Below, piece after piece: positions 6,758 to 14,727 of a stretch of 42,660 nt of DNA (its first letter is position 1; each line of letters begins with the position of its first letter). The notes under the pieces were generated by a model. It was not told where the DNA came from, searched no databases, and worked only from the letters and a program-made list of their open reading frames with translations. The stretch is from a virus: positions 1 through 42,660 of the IMG/VR virus record IMGVR_UViG_3300031746_000053; one strand, given 5' to 3'. A program made the translations under genes and the position numbers.

Positions 6758-7123
6758 ATGAGCGGCCTGGTCGACGTCGAGAGGACCATCCGCATTCGCA
6801 CGGGCATGGGCGCGGACCTCCTGGTGCACCCGTTGGCGGGCGTTCCCGGGGCAGTGGTGCTCGACTTTCTGTCGTACCCGGAGCGGCCGGAGGCCCTGGT
6901 CCCGGTGACCGGGGGCCCCCCAGTGACGGATCCGCGCATCAAGGCGCAGGCGCCGGCTCCGACGCGGGAGGAACGCTTCGCGATGCTCCTGGCCGAGGCG
7001 TTCAAGCCGGACAAGTCGCGGAAGTGCCCGGCGCGCGACGCCTACCGCCGGCTGAAGGCACAACCCAAACGGAAGAAACGGAGAGGGAGACGGCATGCAC
7101 AAACCGAGCATTGGCTTGATTGA
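6758..7123 (+). CDS. hypothetical protein with basic C-terminus
   Basis: Codes for 121 residues from ATG 6758 (a TTG lies one codon upstream). The N-terminal half is beta-like (GLVDVERTIRIRTG). The C-terminus is strongly basic (KAQPKRKKRRGRRH) and may bind nucleic acid. It overlaps the next gene by 29 bases. Unknown family. Confidence 0.6.
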   Translation: MSGLVDVERTIRIRTGMGADLLVHPLAGVPGAVVLDFLSYPERPEALVPVTGGPPVTDPRIKAQAPAPTREERFAMLLAEAFKPDKSRKCPARDAYRRLKAQPKRKKRRGRRHAQTEHWLD

Positions 7124-7451
7124 GGTCACGATCCCGAACGGTACAGCGCTCTCGGAGGAGGTTTCGCTCGCAGGGCGGACCCTGGTCGGGATTGTGATGC
7201 CGGCGGGGTGGACCGCCGCGGCGATGACGTTCCTGGCTGGGGCGGTGTCGGGGACGGTCCGCAAGTTGGTCGACAAGGCGGGTGCGGAACTCAGCCTCAC
7301 GGTCGCGGTCGACACCTGTATCTACCTGCCCGCCCTCGACCTGGCCGGCGTCAGGTTCCTGCAGGTCCGGTCGGGCACGGCGGCCACGCCGGTCAACCAG
7401 GGGGCGGCCCGCGTGATCCAGCTCGTGTGCAGGCGCATCGCGGCGGACTAG
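7095..7451 (+). CDS. conserved structural-region protein
   Basis: Codes for 118 residues. The pattern I-P-N-G-T-x-L-S-E-E-V-x-L-x-G-R-T-L-V-G at the N-terminus, and a later RSGTAATPVNQGAARVIQL, is a common phage protein found near the portal and capsid genes. It is predicted all-beta, consistent with a head decoration or fibre-like surface protein. That role is inferred from context. The strong GAGAGGGAGA ribosome site favours high expression. Confidence 0.6.
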   Translation: MHKPSIGLIEVTIPNGTALSEEVSLAGRTLVGIVMPAGWTAAAMTFLAGAVSGTVRKLVDKAGAELSLTVAVDTCIYLPALDLAGVRFLQVRSGTAATPVNQGAARVIQLVCRRIAAD

Positions 7452-7454
7452 CGG

Positions 7455-9494
7455 ATGGCCGCGGAGAAGCCCGTTTCGGCGATCGTCGCCGCGAGTAGCG
7501 CGCAGGTGACGGTTGAGGAGCGGCCACTCTGGCAGCGTCTCGGTCCTGACTCGGACCTGCACAGGGACATCCTGGGCCGGCTGACTCGGCGGCGGGAGGC
7601 GGGGCGCCAGCACCGGGAGCAGCGCTTCGACGACTGGAATCAGGTCGACGAGCAGCTCCGCATGGTGATCGACCTGCGGCGGAGCGCCAAACTGGCCGAC
7701 AAGACCGAGGACCCGACGACCAAGGAGATGCCGTTCGGGCGGGCGATCGCGATGCCGACCAGCTACGCGATGCTGTACGTCCGGGCGATGCTGGAGACGC
7801 AGATCCTCACCGCACGGGATCCGCAGGTGGCGCCCGGCGGGCCGGAGGACGTCAAGGGAGCGCGCCTTATCGAGGTCGGGTTGGCGTACGACCTGGATCA
7901 GTCGAATCACCTGCTCAACGTGTTTCAGGGGTGTTTCGACGCCGAGCGGTACGGCACGACGGTGTGGTACGACTCGTGGTTTGAGGAGCGGGGGATCGTG
8001 CGCGAGCGGCCGATCTCGCGGTTGGATCCGAAGGTGGCCGCGATGCTGTCGCCGTGGCAGCTCGCCCTCGCCCGGCAGCCGGTGGAGCGGTACGGGATCC
8101 GCCGGCAGTTCAACCTGGTCGACGTCCTGGACCCGTTCATGATGTTGGCGGATCCGCGGGTCCCCATCGGCGTGCACCAATCCGGCGAGTTCTTCGGGCA
8201 CGACGCCTACCGGGCGTTCCTCTCGCTGTGGGCGGCTCGGAGGGAGGCCGGGGGGCCCTACTTCAACCTGGATGCGGTGCGCCAGGGCGCGCCGCGCACC
8301 GACGAGGCGACCGGCCGGCAGACCACGGGCTCGTTCGACACGGGTGCCGCGGTGGACTCGGACTCTCGCGACCCTGGCTTTCTGCAGACCTCCCACATGG
8401 GCGTGCGGCTGGTCCCGCGCTGGTGGAAGCTCGGCCAGAGCGAGGACCCGGAGCTCTGGTGGTTCACCTGGAGCGGGGGCGACCAGGGTGGCCGCGACGT
8501 GATCGTGCGCGCCCACCCGACCGCGTACGAGCACGGGCAGTTCAACTACGGGATCGGGCAGGTCCACCCGGACCGCCACGCGGCCTGGACGCCGGGCTCG
8601 GGCGAGCTCCTGGACGGCATCAGCCGCATGATCAACTGGTCGGTCAACGCCTACATCATGAACGTGATGGTCTCGCTCTACCAGATGATCCTGGCCGACC
8701 CACTGCTTGTCAAGGTACACCAGCTCAAGAAGCCGGGACCGGGCCGGGTGGTGGAGGTCACCCCGGAGGGGCACAAGTTGATCCGCATGGGGCACCCCAT
8801 CGGGTCGTTCCTGCAGCAGATCCAGGTCATGAACGTCAGCCAGGGGCACATGGGCCTGGCGGAGTCGCTGTACGGCTTCGGCCAGCGGATGATGGCCGCC
8901 ACCGACACGATGCAGGGGATGTTGACCCCCGACAAGCGGACCCTCGGCGAGGTCCAGGCCGCCCTCGGGCAAGCGAGCCAACGGGTGCTCATGGTGGCGC
9001 GTTTGATGGACGCCCAGCTCCTCAAGGGCTTATTCGGCCGCATGATCTCGAACCTGCAGCAGTTCTCCGACCAGGCGCGGTGGGTGAGGGTGGCGGGCGA
9101 CATGGCCAAGCAGTTCGGGAGCGAGCACGTCTTCCTGCGGCCGGAGGACCTGTGGGGCCAGTACGACTACCGGGCGATCACGGCGACGATGCCGGGCGAC
9201 CCCGCACGCATGGCGACGACCTGGATGGGCCTTCTCAAGGTGGCGGGCTCGGTGCCGGGGCTCATGACCCCGGGCCCGGACGGACGGCAGTTGAACCCGC
9301 GCGCGGTGGTCGAGGAGATCGCGCGCTCGATGGGTATCACCTACCTCGATCAGTTGTTCATCAAGGTGGTGCCGGACGAGGAGATCGCCAAGGGCGTCCA
9401 GACCGGCAACATGGTCCCGGTGGATCGCAACGTGCAGGCCCTGATGATGCCGGGGGTGCGGCGCGGCGGTCCGCCGCTGGGGCTGGCGGGTTAG
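7455..9494 (+). CDS. portal protein
   Basis: Codes for 679 residues and is the largest head gene. Its position after the terminase and before scaffold and capsid genes, its length and its mix of long helices and beta segments fit a portal of the podovirus type. Regions of note are an N-terminal helix (RREAGRQHREQRFDDWNQVD), a conserved central part with a G-T-T-V-W-Y-D-S-W wing strand, and a MQGMLTPDKRTLGEVQAAL helix typical of the portal clip-stem region. Twelve copies would form the ring at the capsid vertex through which DNA enters and leaves. The assignment rests on context plus general pattern. Confidence 0.8.
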   Translation: MAAEKPVSAIVAASSAQVTVEERPLWQRLGPDSDLHRDILGRLTRRREAGRQHREQRFDDWNQVDEQLRMVIDLRRSAKLADKTEDPTTKEMPFGRAIAMPTSYAMLYVRAMLETQILTARDPQVAPGGPEDVKGARLIEVGLAYDLDQSNHLLNVFQGCFDAERYGTTVWYDSWFEERGIVRERPISRLDPKVAAMLSPWQLALARQPVERYGIRRQFNLVDVLDPFMMLADPRVPIGVHQSGEFFGHDAYRAFLSLWAARREAGGPYFNLDAVRQGAPRTDEATGRQTTGSFDTGAAVDSDSRDPGFLQTSHMGVRLVPRWWKLGQSEDPELWWFTWSGGDQGGRDVIVRAHPTAYEHGQFNYGIGQVHPDRHAAWTPGSGELLDGISRMINWSVNAYIMNVMVSLYQMILADPLLVKVHQLKKPGPGRVVEVTPEGHKLIRMGHPIGSFLQQIQVMNVSQGHMGLAESLYGFGQRMMAATDTMQGMLTPDKRTLGEVQAALGQASQRVLMVARLMDAQLLKGLFGRMISNLQQFSDQARWVRVAGDMAKQFGSEHVFLRPEDLWGQYDYRAITATMPGDPARMATTWMGLLKVAGSVPGLMTPGPDGRQLNPRAVVEEIARSMGITYLDQLFIKVVPDEEIAKGVQTGNMVPVDRNVQALMMPGVRRGGPPLGLAG

Positions 9495-9497
9495 CCG

Positions 9498-9848
9498 ATG
9501 TTCGGCCGGGCCTTCAAAGACGAGCTCGACCGTGAGCAGTCATGGTTGCGCGAGCACGAGGGCGAGTACCTCGTCGCGTGCGAGTGGTTCAACAGCCTGG
9601 AGGCGGTGCGCCTGTCGCTCGACGGCTGCGCGCTCGCGCTCGCCACACTCGGCTGCCTGACGAACGAAACCTCGCCGGTCATGGCCGGCCACGTCATCGG
9701 CACGGCCGAGTCGCAGCTCGAGGCGGCCCTGAAAAACCGGGCCACGATTCACACCTACGAGAGTCGTAAAGCCAACTACGAACAAATGCAGGAGCACGGA
9801 AGCCCCCTCCCCGACCTGGGTCTGGGAGCGCTCCACCCGGAGCGCTGA
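9498..9848 (+). CDS. hypothetical head-region protein
   Basis: Codes for 116 residues, starting three bases after the portal stop. It is helical, with a hydrophobic central helix (SLDGCALALATLGCLT). Similar sized genes sit between portal and scaffold in short-tailed phages without a known role. No domain recognised. Confidence 0.6.
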   Translation: MFGRAFKDELDREQSWLREHEGEYLVACEWFNSLEAVRLSLDGCALALATLGCLTNETSPVMAGHVIGTAESQLEAALKNRATIHTYESRKANYEQMQEHGSPLPDLGLGALHPER

Positions 9849-9915
9849 CCTAGAGCCGATCGCCGGGCTTTGACGCGCCGACCTGGTGGGAGCCGGGAGC
9901 GCGGGAGGGAGAAGT

Positions 9916-10938
9916 ATGTCTGGAAAGGCAGAGGAGCCCGACAACACCGCCGACCTGGCGGCAGCCGAAGCGCAACTGACTGGCGGCGATCTCCCGATCC
10001 CGCCGGAGGGCGCGGCAGCCGGTGGGAGCGGGGCGGGCGGCGCCGCCAGCAGCGAGGGACAGCCGGCGAAGACCCCGGCCGAGTCCGCCGCTGCCGAGGA
10101 GGGAGCGCCGGCGCAGGGCGCAGGCAAGGAGGTGGCCGGAGCGGCCGTCAAGATTCGCTTCGGGGATCGGGAGTACACGCCAGAGGAACTAGTCAAACAG
10201 ACGGACGTGCTGGCGAAGATGTCGACGCAGGCATTGCAGGCGTCGCACTTCCAGAAGCTCCACGAGGACCGTGGGAAACGGATCGAGGAGCTCGAGGCCA
10301 AGGCCAAGGCCGAGGAGGGCAGGGCGGCAGAAACACCGGCCGCCACCCCGGGCGTCACGCAGGAGCAGAAGCGGGCGCTCTTCGCGGGGGCCCTCAAGGT
10401 CATTCAAGGGGGCCAGCTCGGGCCGGAACACGCCGAGTTGGCCAACGAGTTGCCGAGCGTCTACGTCGACGAGATGATCTTCAAGGCGGAGACGCGGATG
10501 GTGGGCGACCACCTGTTCAAGAGGCTCAGCACCCTCGAGGAGAGGCTGGGTGGCATCCAGGGCGAAGCGTCCAGGTTGACCGAGGAGGCGGAGAACGAGG
10601 TCTTTCGTGCCCGCTACGGCGGGTTGCTCGACACCTTGGCGAAGGACCCGTTGTACGAGGGCCTGGTCAAGCCCGAGCAGCGGAAGGCGTTTACCGAGTT
10701 CTTCGCGAAGCGGTACTCCCACCTCGACGACAAGGACGTGGACCAGGAGCTGGTGGCCGAGGCGTATTGGGCCTGGCTCTACCGGATCGCACCGCAGACC
10801 TACCGGGCGATGCTCAAGAAAGCCGACCTCGCAACGGGGGAACGCGGCCGGGCCGGCGGCGAGACCGGAGGCGGTCGTGGGGGAGTCCCTGCGGCCGACG
10901 ACGAGATGGCCAAGGCGGAGAAAGAACTGGAGCAGTAA
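9916..10938 (+). CDS. scaffolding protein
   Basis: Codes for 340 residues from ATG 9916, behind a GGGAGGGAGA ribosome site; an earlier GTG lacks support. It is acidic, with a low-complexity N-terminal 70 residues (Ala, Gly, Pro, Glu), followed by charged helices (RIEELEAKAKAEEG) and a C-terminal disordered tail. This composition and the position directly before the major capsid gene are the hallmarks of a phage scaffold, which guides capsid assembly and then leaves or is cleaved. No protease gene is adjacent. Confidence 0.8.
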   Translation: MSGKAEEPDNTADLAAAEAQLTGGDLPIPPEGAAAGGSGAGGAASSEGQPAKTPAESAAAEEGAPAQGAGKEVAGAAVKIRFGDREYTPEELVKQTDVLAKMSTQALQASHFQKLHEDRGKRIEELEAKAKAEEGRAAETPAATPGVTQEQKRALFAGALKVIQGGQLGPEHAELANELPSVYVDEMIFKAETRMVGDHLFKRLSTLEERLGGIQGEASRLTEEAENEVFRARYGGLLDTLAKDPLYEGLVKPEQRKAFTEFFAKRYSHLDDKDVDQELVAEAYWAWLYRIAPQTYRAMLKKADLATGERGRAGGETGGGRGGVPAADDEMAKAEKELEQ

Positions 10939-10974
10939 CGCCAGACGGACGGTCTGACCCGGGAGGGTTGGACC

Positions 10975-12177
10975 ATGAGTTTGATCTTCAACACGCGAGG
11001 AATCGGGGACTGGACTGTCCCCGACGAGCGGCCGAAGTGCTATCACGAGCTGATTTTCAAGCTCGTGCCCGACATGGCGCCGCTTTTCAACCTGTCCTCG
11101 AAGTTGGGCGAGGAGCCGGTCACGGACTTTGAGTACGCGGTGTTCAACGAGGGGCTGGTGGTCAACTACCTCACGGTGAGCGGCGCGCACGACAACGCCG
11201 TGACCACGATCAACCTCGCCGGCACCACGCCTGCAAAGGCGGTGCGCGGCGGGATGGCGGTTCGCAACCGCCGGACGGACGAGATCCTTCGGGTCGCGTC
11301 CGATCCGGTATCCGCATTCACTTCAATCGTGGTCGACACCCGCGGTACGTGGGGTGGCGGCGCGGCGGCAATGATCGACGGTGACATCCTGGACATGATG
11401 TCGCCGCCGGGGCTCGAGGCCGACGTCGCACCGACCGCGATCTCCGACACGCTGGCGGTGGACTGGAACTACCTGCAGGACCTCGAGGAGTCCTGCGAGC
11501 TGTCCGATTGGGCGGACTCGATCGAGATTCGCCCCCGCCAGGAGAAGCAGTACGCGCGTGAGAAGCGGCGCGCCATGGAGCGCTTCCAGCTCGCCTGGGA
11601 GAAGACGCTGTACTACGGGAAGAAGGTAGCGGGCACGGTCAGCAGCAAGAAGGCGTACATGACCGGCGGCCTGAACTACTGGATCTCGCAGCTCTTCGAC
11701 GACTCCTCGACGGGCACCTCGATCGACCGCGTGCTGGACATCATGGCGACCATTCGCTCGTACGGGCAGGGCTCCATGGTGAAGTGGGGCATCGCCGGCA
11801 TCGGTGCGATCACCAGGCTGTCCAACCTGGTTCGCAAGAGCACCAACAGCAACGTGGAGATGTCGCAGCCGCTCGACCGTCGCGGGACGTGGGGCATCAC
11901 GATCCGGGAGCTGCAGGGGCCGGCGTTGACCCTGCAGCTTATCCACTCGGGCACGATGTCCCTGGTCGCGACCAACCGAGTGTGGATCCTCGACCCGAAG
12001 TACCTGAAGCTCGCACGCCTCACGGGGAAGATCGGGCCGGTCCACTTCGACGACGACATCAAGAAAGACAACGGCTACAAGGGCCGCAAGGGTCGTTGGC
12101 GCGCGGTCCTTGGGCTGATGCTCGGCCAGGCGACCGTCCACGCGAAGTGGGACGTGGGCGATCCGCTCCCGAGCTAA
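10975..12177 (+). CDS. major capsid protein (HK97 fold, SU10/DUF5309-like)
   Basis: Codes for 400 residues with a strong ribosome site (GGGAGG). Sequence style fits the HK97-fold capsid group typified by phage SU10 (DUF5309). It has an N-terminal arm, an early E-F-x-x-Y-A-V strand region, a long charged spine helix (RQEKQYAREKRRAMERF), a GTWGITIRELQGPALTL strand region and a C-terminal domain ending in a basic stretch (KGRKGRWRA). It builds the icosahedral shell. Upstream there is a small 5-bp stem (10942-10956) in the leader; downstream a strong hairpin follows. Identification rests on pattern and the scaffold-capsid gene order. Confidence 0.82.
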   Translation: MSLIFNTRGIGDWTVPDERPKCYHELIFKLVPDMAPLFNLSSKLGEEPVTDFEYAVFNEGLVVNYLTVSGAHDNAVTTINLAGTTPAKAVRGGMAVRNRRTDEILRVASDPVSAFTSIVVDTRGTWGGGAAAMIDGDILDMMSPPGLEADVAPTAISDTLAVDWNYLQDLEESCELSDWADSIEIRPRQEKQYAREKRRAMERFQLAWEKTLYYGKKVAGTVSSKKAYMTGGLNYWISQLFDDSSTGTSIDRVLDIMATIRSYGQGSMVKWGIAGIGAITRLSNLVRKSTNSNVEMSQPLDRRGTWGITIRELQGPALTLQLIHSGTMSLVATNRVWILDPKYLKLARLTGKIGPVHFDDDIKKDNGYKGRKGRWRAVLGLMLGQATVHAKWDVGDPLPS

Positions 12178-12205
12178 CCCTCAACGGCAGCATGTGACCA
12201 GGTGA

Positions 12206-12233
12206 CCGCGGGGGTCCTGTGGGGCCCCCGCGG
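12206..12233 (+). terminator. strong hairpin after the capsid gene
   Basis: A 9-bp perfect stem CCGCGGGGG / CCCCCGCGG extends by three further pairs (one G-U) around a TGTG loop. No T-run follows, so full termination is doubtful. It more likely stabilises the 3' end of the capsid mRNA or reduces downstream expression. Confidence 0.6.
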
Positions 12234-12251
12234 AGCACCGCGGAGGAAGAA

Positions 12252-12560
12252 ATGGCGCTCACGATCACCAAGGTCAAGTTGTTCAACGTCGTCAGGGATG
12301 GTGTCAGGGACGGGATTTTCGACATCACCTGCGACAACTCGTACCCGGCGGGTGGTTACGTCCTGACGGCCACGAGCTTCGGCTTGAAGGGGCTCTACCT
12401 CGGGGCACCCCTCAACTCGCCCGGCGGTTTCGTGTTCTCGTTCGACACCGTGGCCGGGAAGTTGTGGGCCTACAAGGTCGGCGCCGCGGGTCCGATGGTC
12501 GAGGTCGGGGCCACCGACATCAACACGAAGGTGGTGCGCGTGGAAGTCAGGGGGTGGTGA
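12252..12560 (+). CDS. beta-rich head accessory protein
   Basis: Codes for 102 residues from ATG 12252, behind GGAGGAAGAA. It is predicted all beta with alternating hydrophobic residues and the conserved-looking FSFDTVAGKLWAYKVG strand pair. Small beta proteins right after the capsid gene are often decoration or head-completion proteins. That is inferred from position; no family is identified with confidence. Confidence 0.65.
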   Translation: MALTITKVKLFNVVRDGVRDGIFDITCDNSYPAGGYVLTATSFGLKGLYLGAPLNSPGGFVFSFDTVAGKLWAYKVGAAGPMVEVGATDINTKVVRVEVRGW

Positions 12561-12561
12561 G

Positions 12562-12906
12562 ATGAAGCGTTACATCGACAAGAAGCACAGCCACCTCTCG
12601 ATCGGGCCGGTGCTCTTCGTGCCGTGGTTCGACCCGACGACGGAGAGGTGGGGCTCGGCGTTCGAGACGGACGACCCCAAGCTCCAGGCGGTAATCGAGA
12701 GAAGCGCGGCGTTCGGCGGCCTGGCCGTCGAGGAGTGCCCCGACAAGGCCGCAGCTCCCCCGACTCGGGCCGAGCTCGGGCGCATGAACAAGAAAGAGCT
12801 GCAGAAGCTCCTGGTGGGCCTGGGCGCCCTGGTCCCCGAGGAGGCGACCAAGGCCAAGCTGGTCGACCTGATCGTCGATTTCAAGGCGCCCGGGGAGGAG
12901 GAGTAG
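12562..12906 (+). CDS. head-region protein with HeH/SAP-like C-terminus
   Basis: Codes for 114 residues, spaced one base from the previous gene. Residues 1-60 are a small globular part. Residues 70-110 (RAELGRMNKKELQKLLVGLG and the KLVDLIV helix) form a helix-extended-loop-helix pattern like SAP, HeH or Rho N-terminal domains, which bind nucleic acid. HeH-like tails occur in small phage head proteins. Its function here is unproven. Confidence 0.6.
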   Translation: MKRYIDKKHSHLSIGPVLFVPWFDPTTERWGSAFETDDPKLQAVIERSAAFGGLAVEECPDKAAAPPTRAELGRMNKKELQKLLVGLGALVPEEATKAKLVDLIVDFKAPGEEE

Positions 12907-13542
12907 GTGCAGCTCTCAACCCTGCAGACCTGGCTCCTGGGGTTCGGTGTCCTTGACGAGGGGCGGATCGACGCGGCGGCGCAGGTCCTGTGCCTGAACC
13001 TCGCCCAGCGGCGGTTGTGCCGCCGCCACCGCTCGTCACTCAATGCGGTGACGGACACGATCGCTCTGAGCGCCGGTGCGCCCTCGGTGGCGCTTGCGGC
13101 GTCGCTGACCGCGGTGCGGAGGCTGCAGTACGTCTCGCCCACCACGGGCAAGGTCGTCAGGATCGTCTACGAGCCGGACCTGGACCGGTTCCGAACGGCC
13201 TACCCGGTGGGGACCACGCCCGGGGAGCCGGGCAACTTCACCTTTTGGGGGCGGTCGATCCTCGTCGGTCCGCCGAGCGCGACGGACCTTTCGCTCACGT
13301 GTGACTTCTGGAAGGTGTTCGCCGACCTGGTGGAGGCCGCGGACACCAACGCGCTCGTGGACCACGTGCCGGAGCTCGTGGTCTTCACCGCGCTGGCGGA
13401 GTTCGTGCCGGTGTGGGTGGTGGAGGACCAGCGGATCCCGACCTGGAGAGCGACGCGCGACGAGCTGCTGGACGACTTCATGCAGGAGGAAACCGATCGC
13501 GACAGCACGCCGGAGGACGGGGTGATGGAGGCGCCGGGATAG
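12907..13542 (+). CDS. head-tail connector (adaptor) protein
   Basis: Codes for 211 residues from GTG 12907, immediately after the previous stop, with a GGAGGAGGAG ribosome site. The size, the helix-strand-helix layout and the LVDHVPELVVFTALAEFV helix fit the helical-bundle adaptors that sit below the portal in short-tailed phages. Its position between head and tail genes agrees. The acidic C-terminus (QEETDRDSTPEDG) is likely flexible. Confidence 0.6.
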   Translation: MQLSTLQTWLLGFGVLDEGRIDAAAQVLCLNLAQRRLCRRHRSSLNAVTDTIALSAGAPSVALAASLTAVRRLQYVSPTTGKVVRIVYEPDLDRFRTAYPVGTTPGEPGNFTFWGRSILVGPPSATDLSLTCDFWKVFADLVEAADTNALVDHVPELVVFTALAEFVPVWVVEDQRIPTWRATRDELLDDFMQEETDRDSTPEDGVMEAPG

Positions 13543-13552
13543 GGAGGAGGAG

Positions 13553-14122
13553 ATGGGATACCCGAACCAGCTGAAAAGCGCCCGGATCACGGGCGGCACG
13601 CCGATCGCGCAGGGCCCGGGCAAGGTGGGCCTGGCCGAGCAGGCGGTCGCGGATGCCCTCGGCATCCCGATTGACGTGGATTTCAGCGCCGCGGTGGCGC
13701 TGAAGTCCTCGGAGCGGGTGCCTGGTGTGAACGCCCCGAATCAGGAGACCGAGACCCTTACCGCGGGCGAGGCGTTCTCTGCCGGGGAGTTGGGGTACCT
13801 GAAGAGCGATGAGAAGGTGTGGAAGGCGAAGGCGGACGCCGAGGCGACCTCGGGGCCCGTGCGGCTGTTCCTGGCCACGGCCTCAATCTCCGGCGGTGCG
13901 TCCGGTGTGTTCCTGCGGCGGGGCTACCTGACCGTGACCGGCTGGAATTGGGGGACCAAAGGCGGGGCACTGTGGGTCTCCGCCGCCACCGCGGGGCTCA
14001 TGACGCAGACGAAGCCGTCGGCCAACGGGAACATCGTGCGTCCGTGCGGTTATGCGGATGGCTCGGCGGCAAACACGGCTTGGTTTGACCCGTCGCGGGC
14101 GTGGGGGGAGTTGGTGGTCTAA
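13553..14122 (+). CDS. beta-rich structural protein
   Basis: Codes for 189 residues with a GGAGGAG ribosome site. The middle is Ala/Gly-rich with pattern G-E-A-F-S-A-G-E-L-G-Y-L and V-W-K-A-K-A-D, followed by G-x-L-W-V-S-A-A-T-A-G. These are common in phage capsid-stabilising or tail-surface beta domains such as the DUF2190 type. It ends in a TAATG overlap with the next gene. It is likely a virion protein, with the exact role open. Confidence 0.55.
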   Translation: MGYPNQLKSARITGGTPIAQGPGKVGLAEQAVADALGIPIDVDFSAAVALKSSERVPGVNAPNQETETLTAGEAFSAGELGYLKSDEKVWKAKADAEATSGPVRLFLATASISGGASGVFLRRGYLTVTGWNWGTKGGALWVSAATAGLMTQTKPSANGNIVRPCGYADGSAANTAWFDPSRAWGELVV

Positions 14123-14724
14123 TGGCGAGTCAGGGACCGAAACTTCCGACCGCATGGTATCCGACCGGCACATGGGACAACCCGGATAGAGTTACCGCGA
14201 GTGACGGTTCCTACGCATCATGGACTTTCGCCAGTGGGAACTTCTCCAATTTCCTTATCCCAACCACCTTCCAGTTTTCGATTCCGGGGGGCGCAACAAT
14301 TGACGGGATAAAGGTCGCGTTTCACAGTCGTTACGCCAGCGTAGTGAACCAGGTCTACGACGGGAACATTCTCTTAACAAAGAATGGGCAGAGCGGCGTC
14401 GGCAGCGATCACCGCCTAACGGGCACGCCGGAGGAGACATACTGGCCCACGTCGCCGACGACCCACACCTTCGGGGGGCCGTCTGATCTCTGGGGGACGA
14501 CATGGACCCCAGCAGAGATCAACGGTTCCGGGTTTGGGGTATTGGTGGATGCCTGGAAGTCGTCGGGTAGCGGTCAGATTGCCTACATTGATAGTGTCGA
14601 AATCACCGTGTATTACACGCCCGGGGCTGGATACCAGCACAAGTTCCTCGGGTTTGCCGGCACGGCGTTGGGGAAGATCCTGGGGATCGCGAGGTCGGGC
14701 GTCTCCAAGGTTTTTGGGGTCTAG
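14122..14724 (+). CDS. beta-sandwich virion protein, AT-richer than its neighbours
   Basis: Codes for 200 residues from ATG 14122. The body is a beta-sandwich: W-x-N-P-D-R-V near the N-terminus, F-x-I-P-G-G-A-T-I-D-G-I-K-V in the middle and IAYIDSVEITVYY near the end. This pattern is seen in phage adhesin-like or capsid-fibre domains. The last 30 residues are a repeated hydrophobic motif (F-L-G-F-A-G-T, I-L-G-I-A-R-S, V-F-G-V) like those capping tail fibres. Base composition between about 14150 and 14620 is visibly less GC-rich than neighbouring genes, suggesting recent exchange of a surface module. Confidence 0.6.
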   Translation: MASQGPKLPTAWYPTGTWDNPDRVTASDGSYASWTFASGNFSNFLIPTTFQFSIPGGATIDGIKVAFHSRYASVVNQVYDGNILLTKNGQSGVGSDHRLTGTPEETYWPTSPTTHTFGGPSDLWGTTWTPAEINGSGFGVLVDAWKSSGSGQIAYIDSVEITVYYTPGAGYQHKFLGFAGTALGKILGIARSGVSKVFGV

Positions 14725-14727
14725 TCC

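Noticed and set aside
7002-8981. 659-codon minus-strand frame opposite the portal gene
   Set aside because: Mirror of the portal codons, with repetitive Arg/His/Leu composition and no motif.
8054-9535. 493-codon plus-strand frame within the portal gene
   Set aside because: Shadow of the portal frame: Gly/Arg/Pro-rich, no domain, and third positions not GC-rich in this frame.
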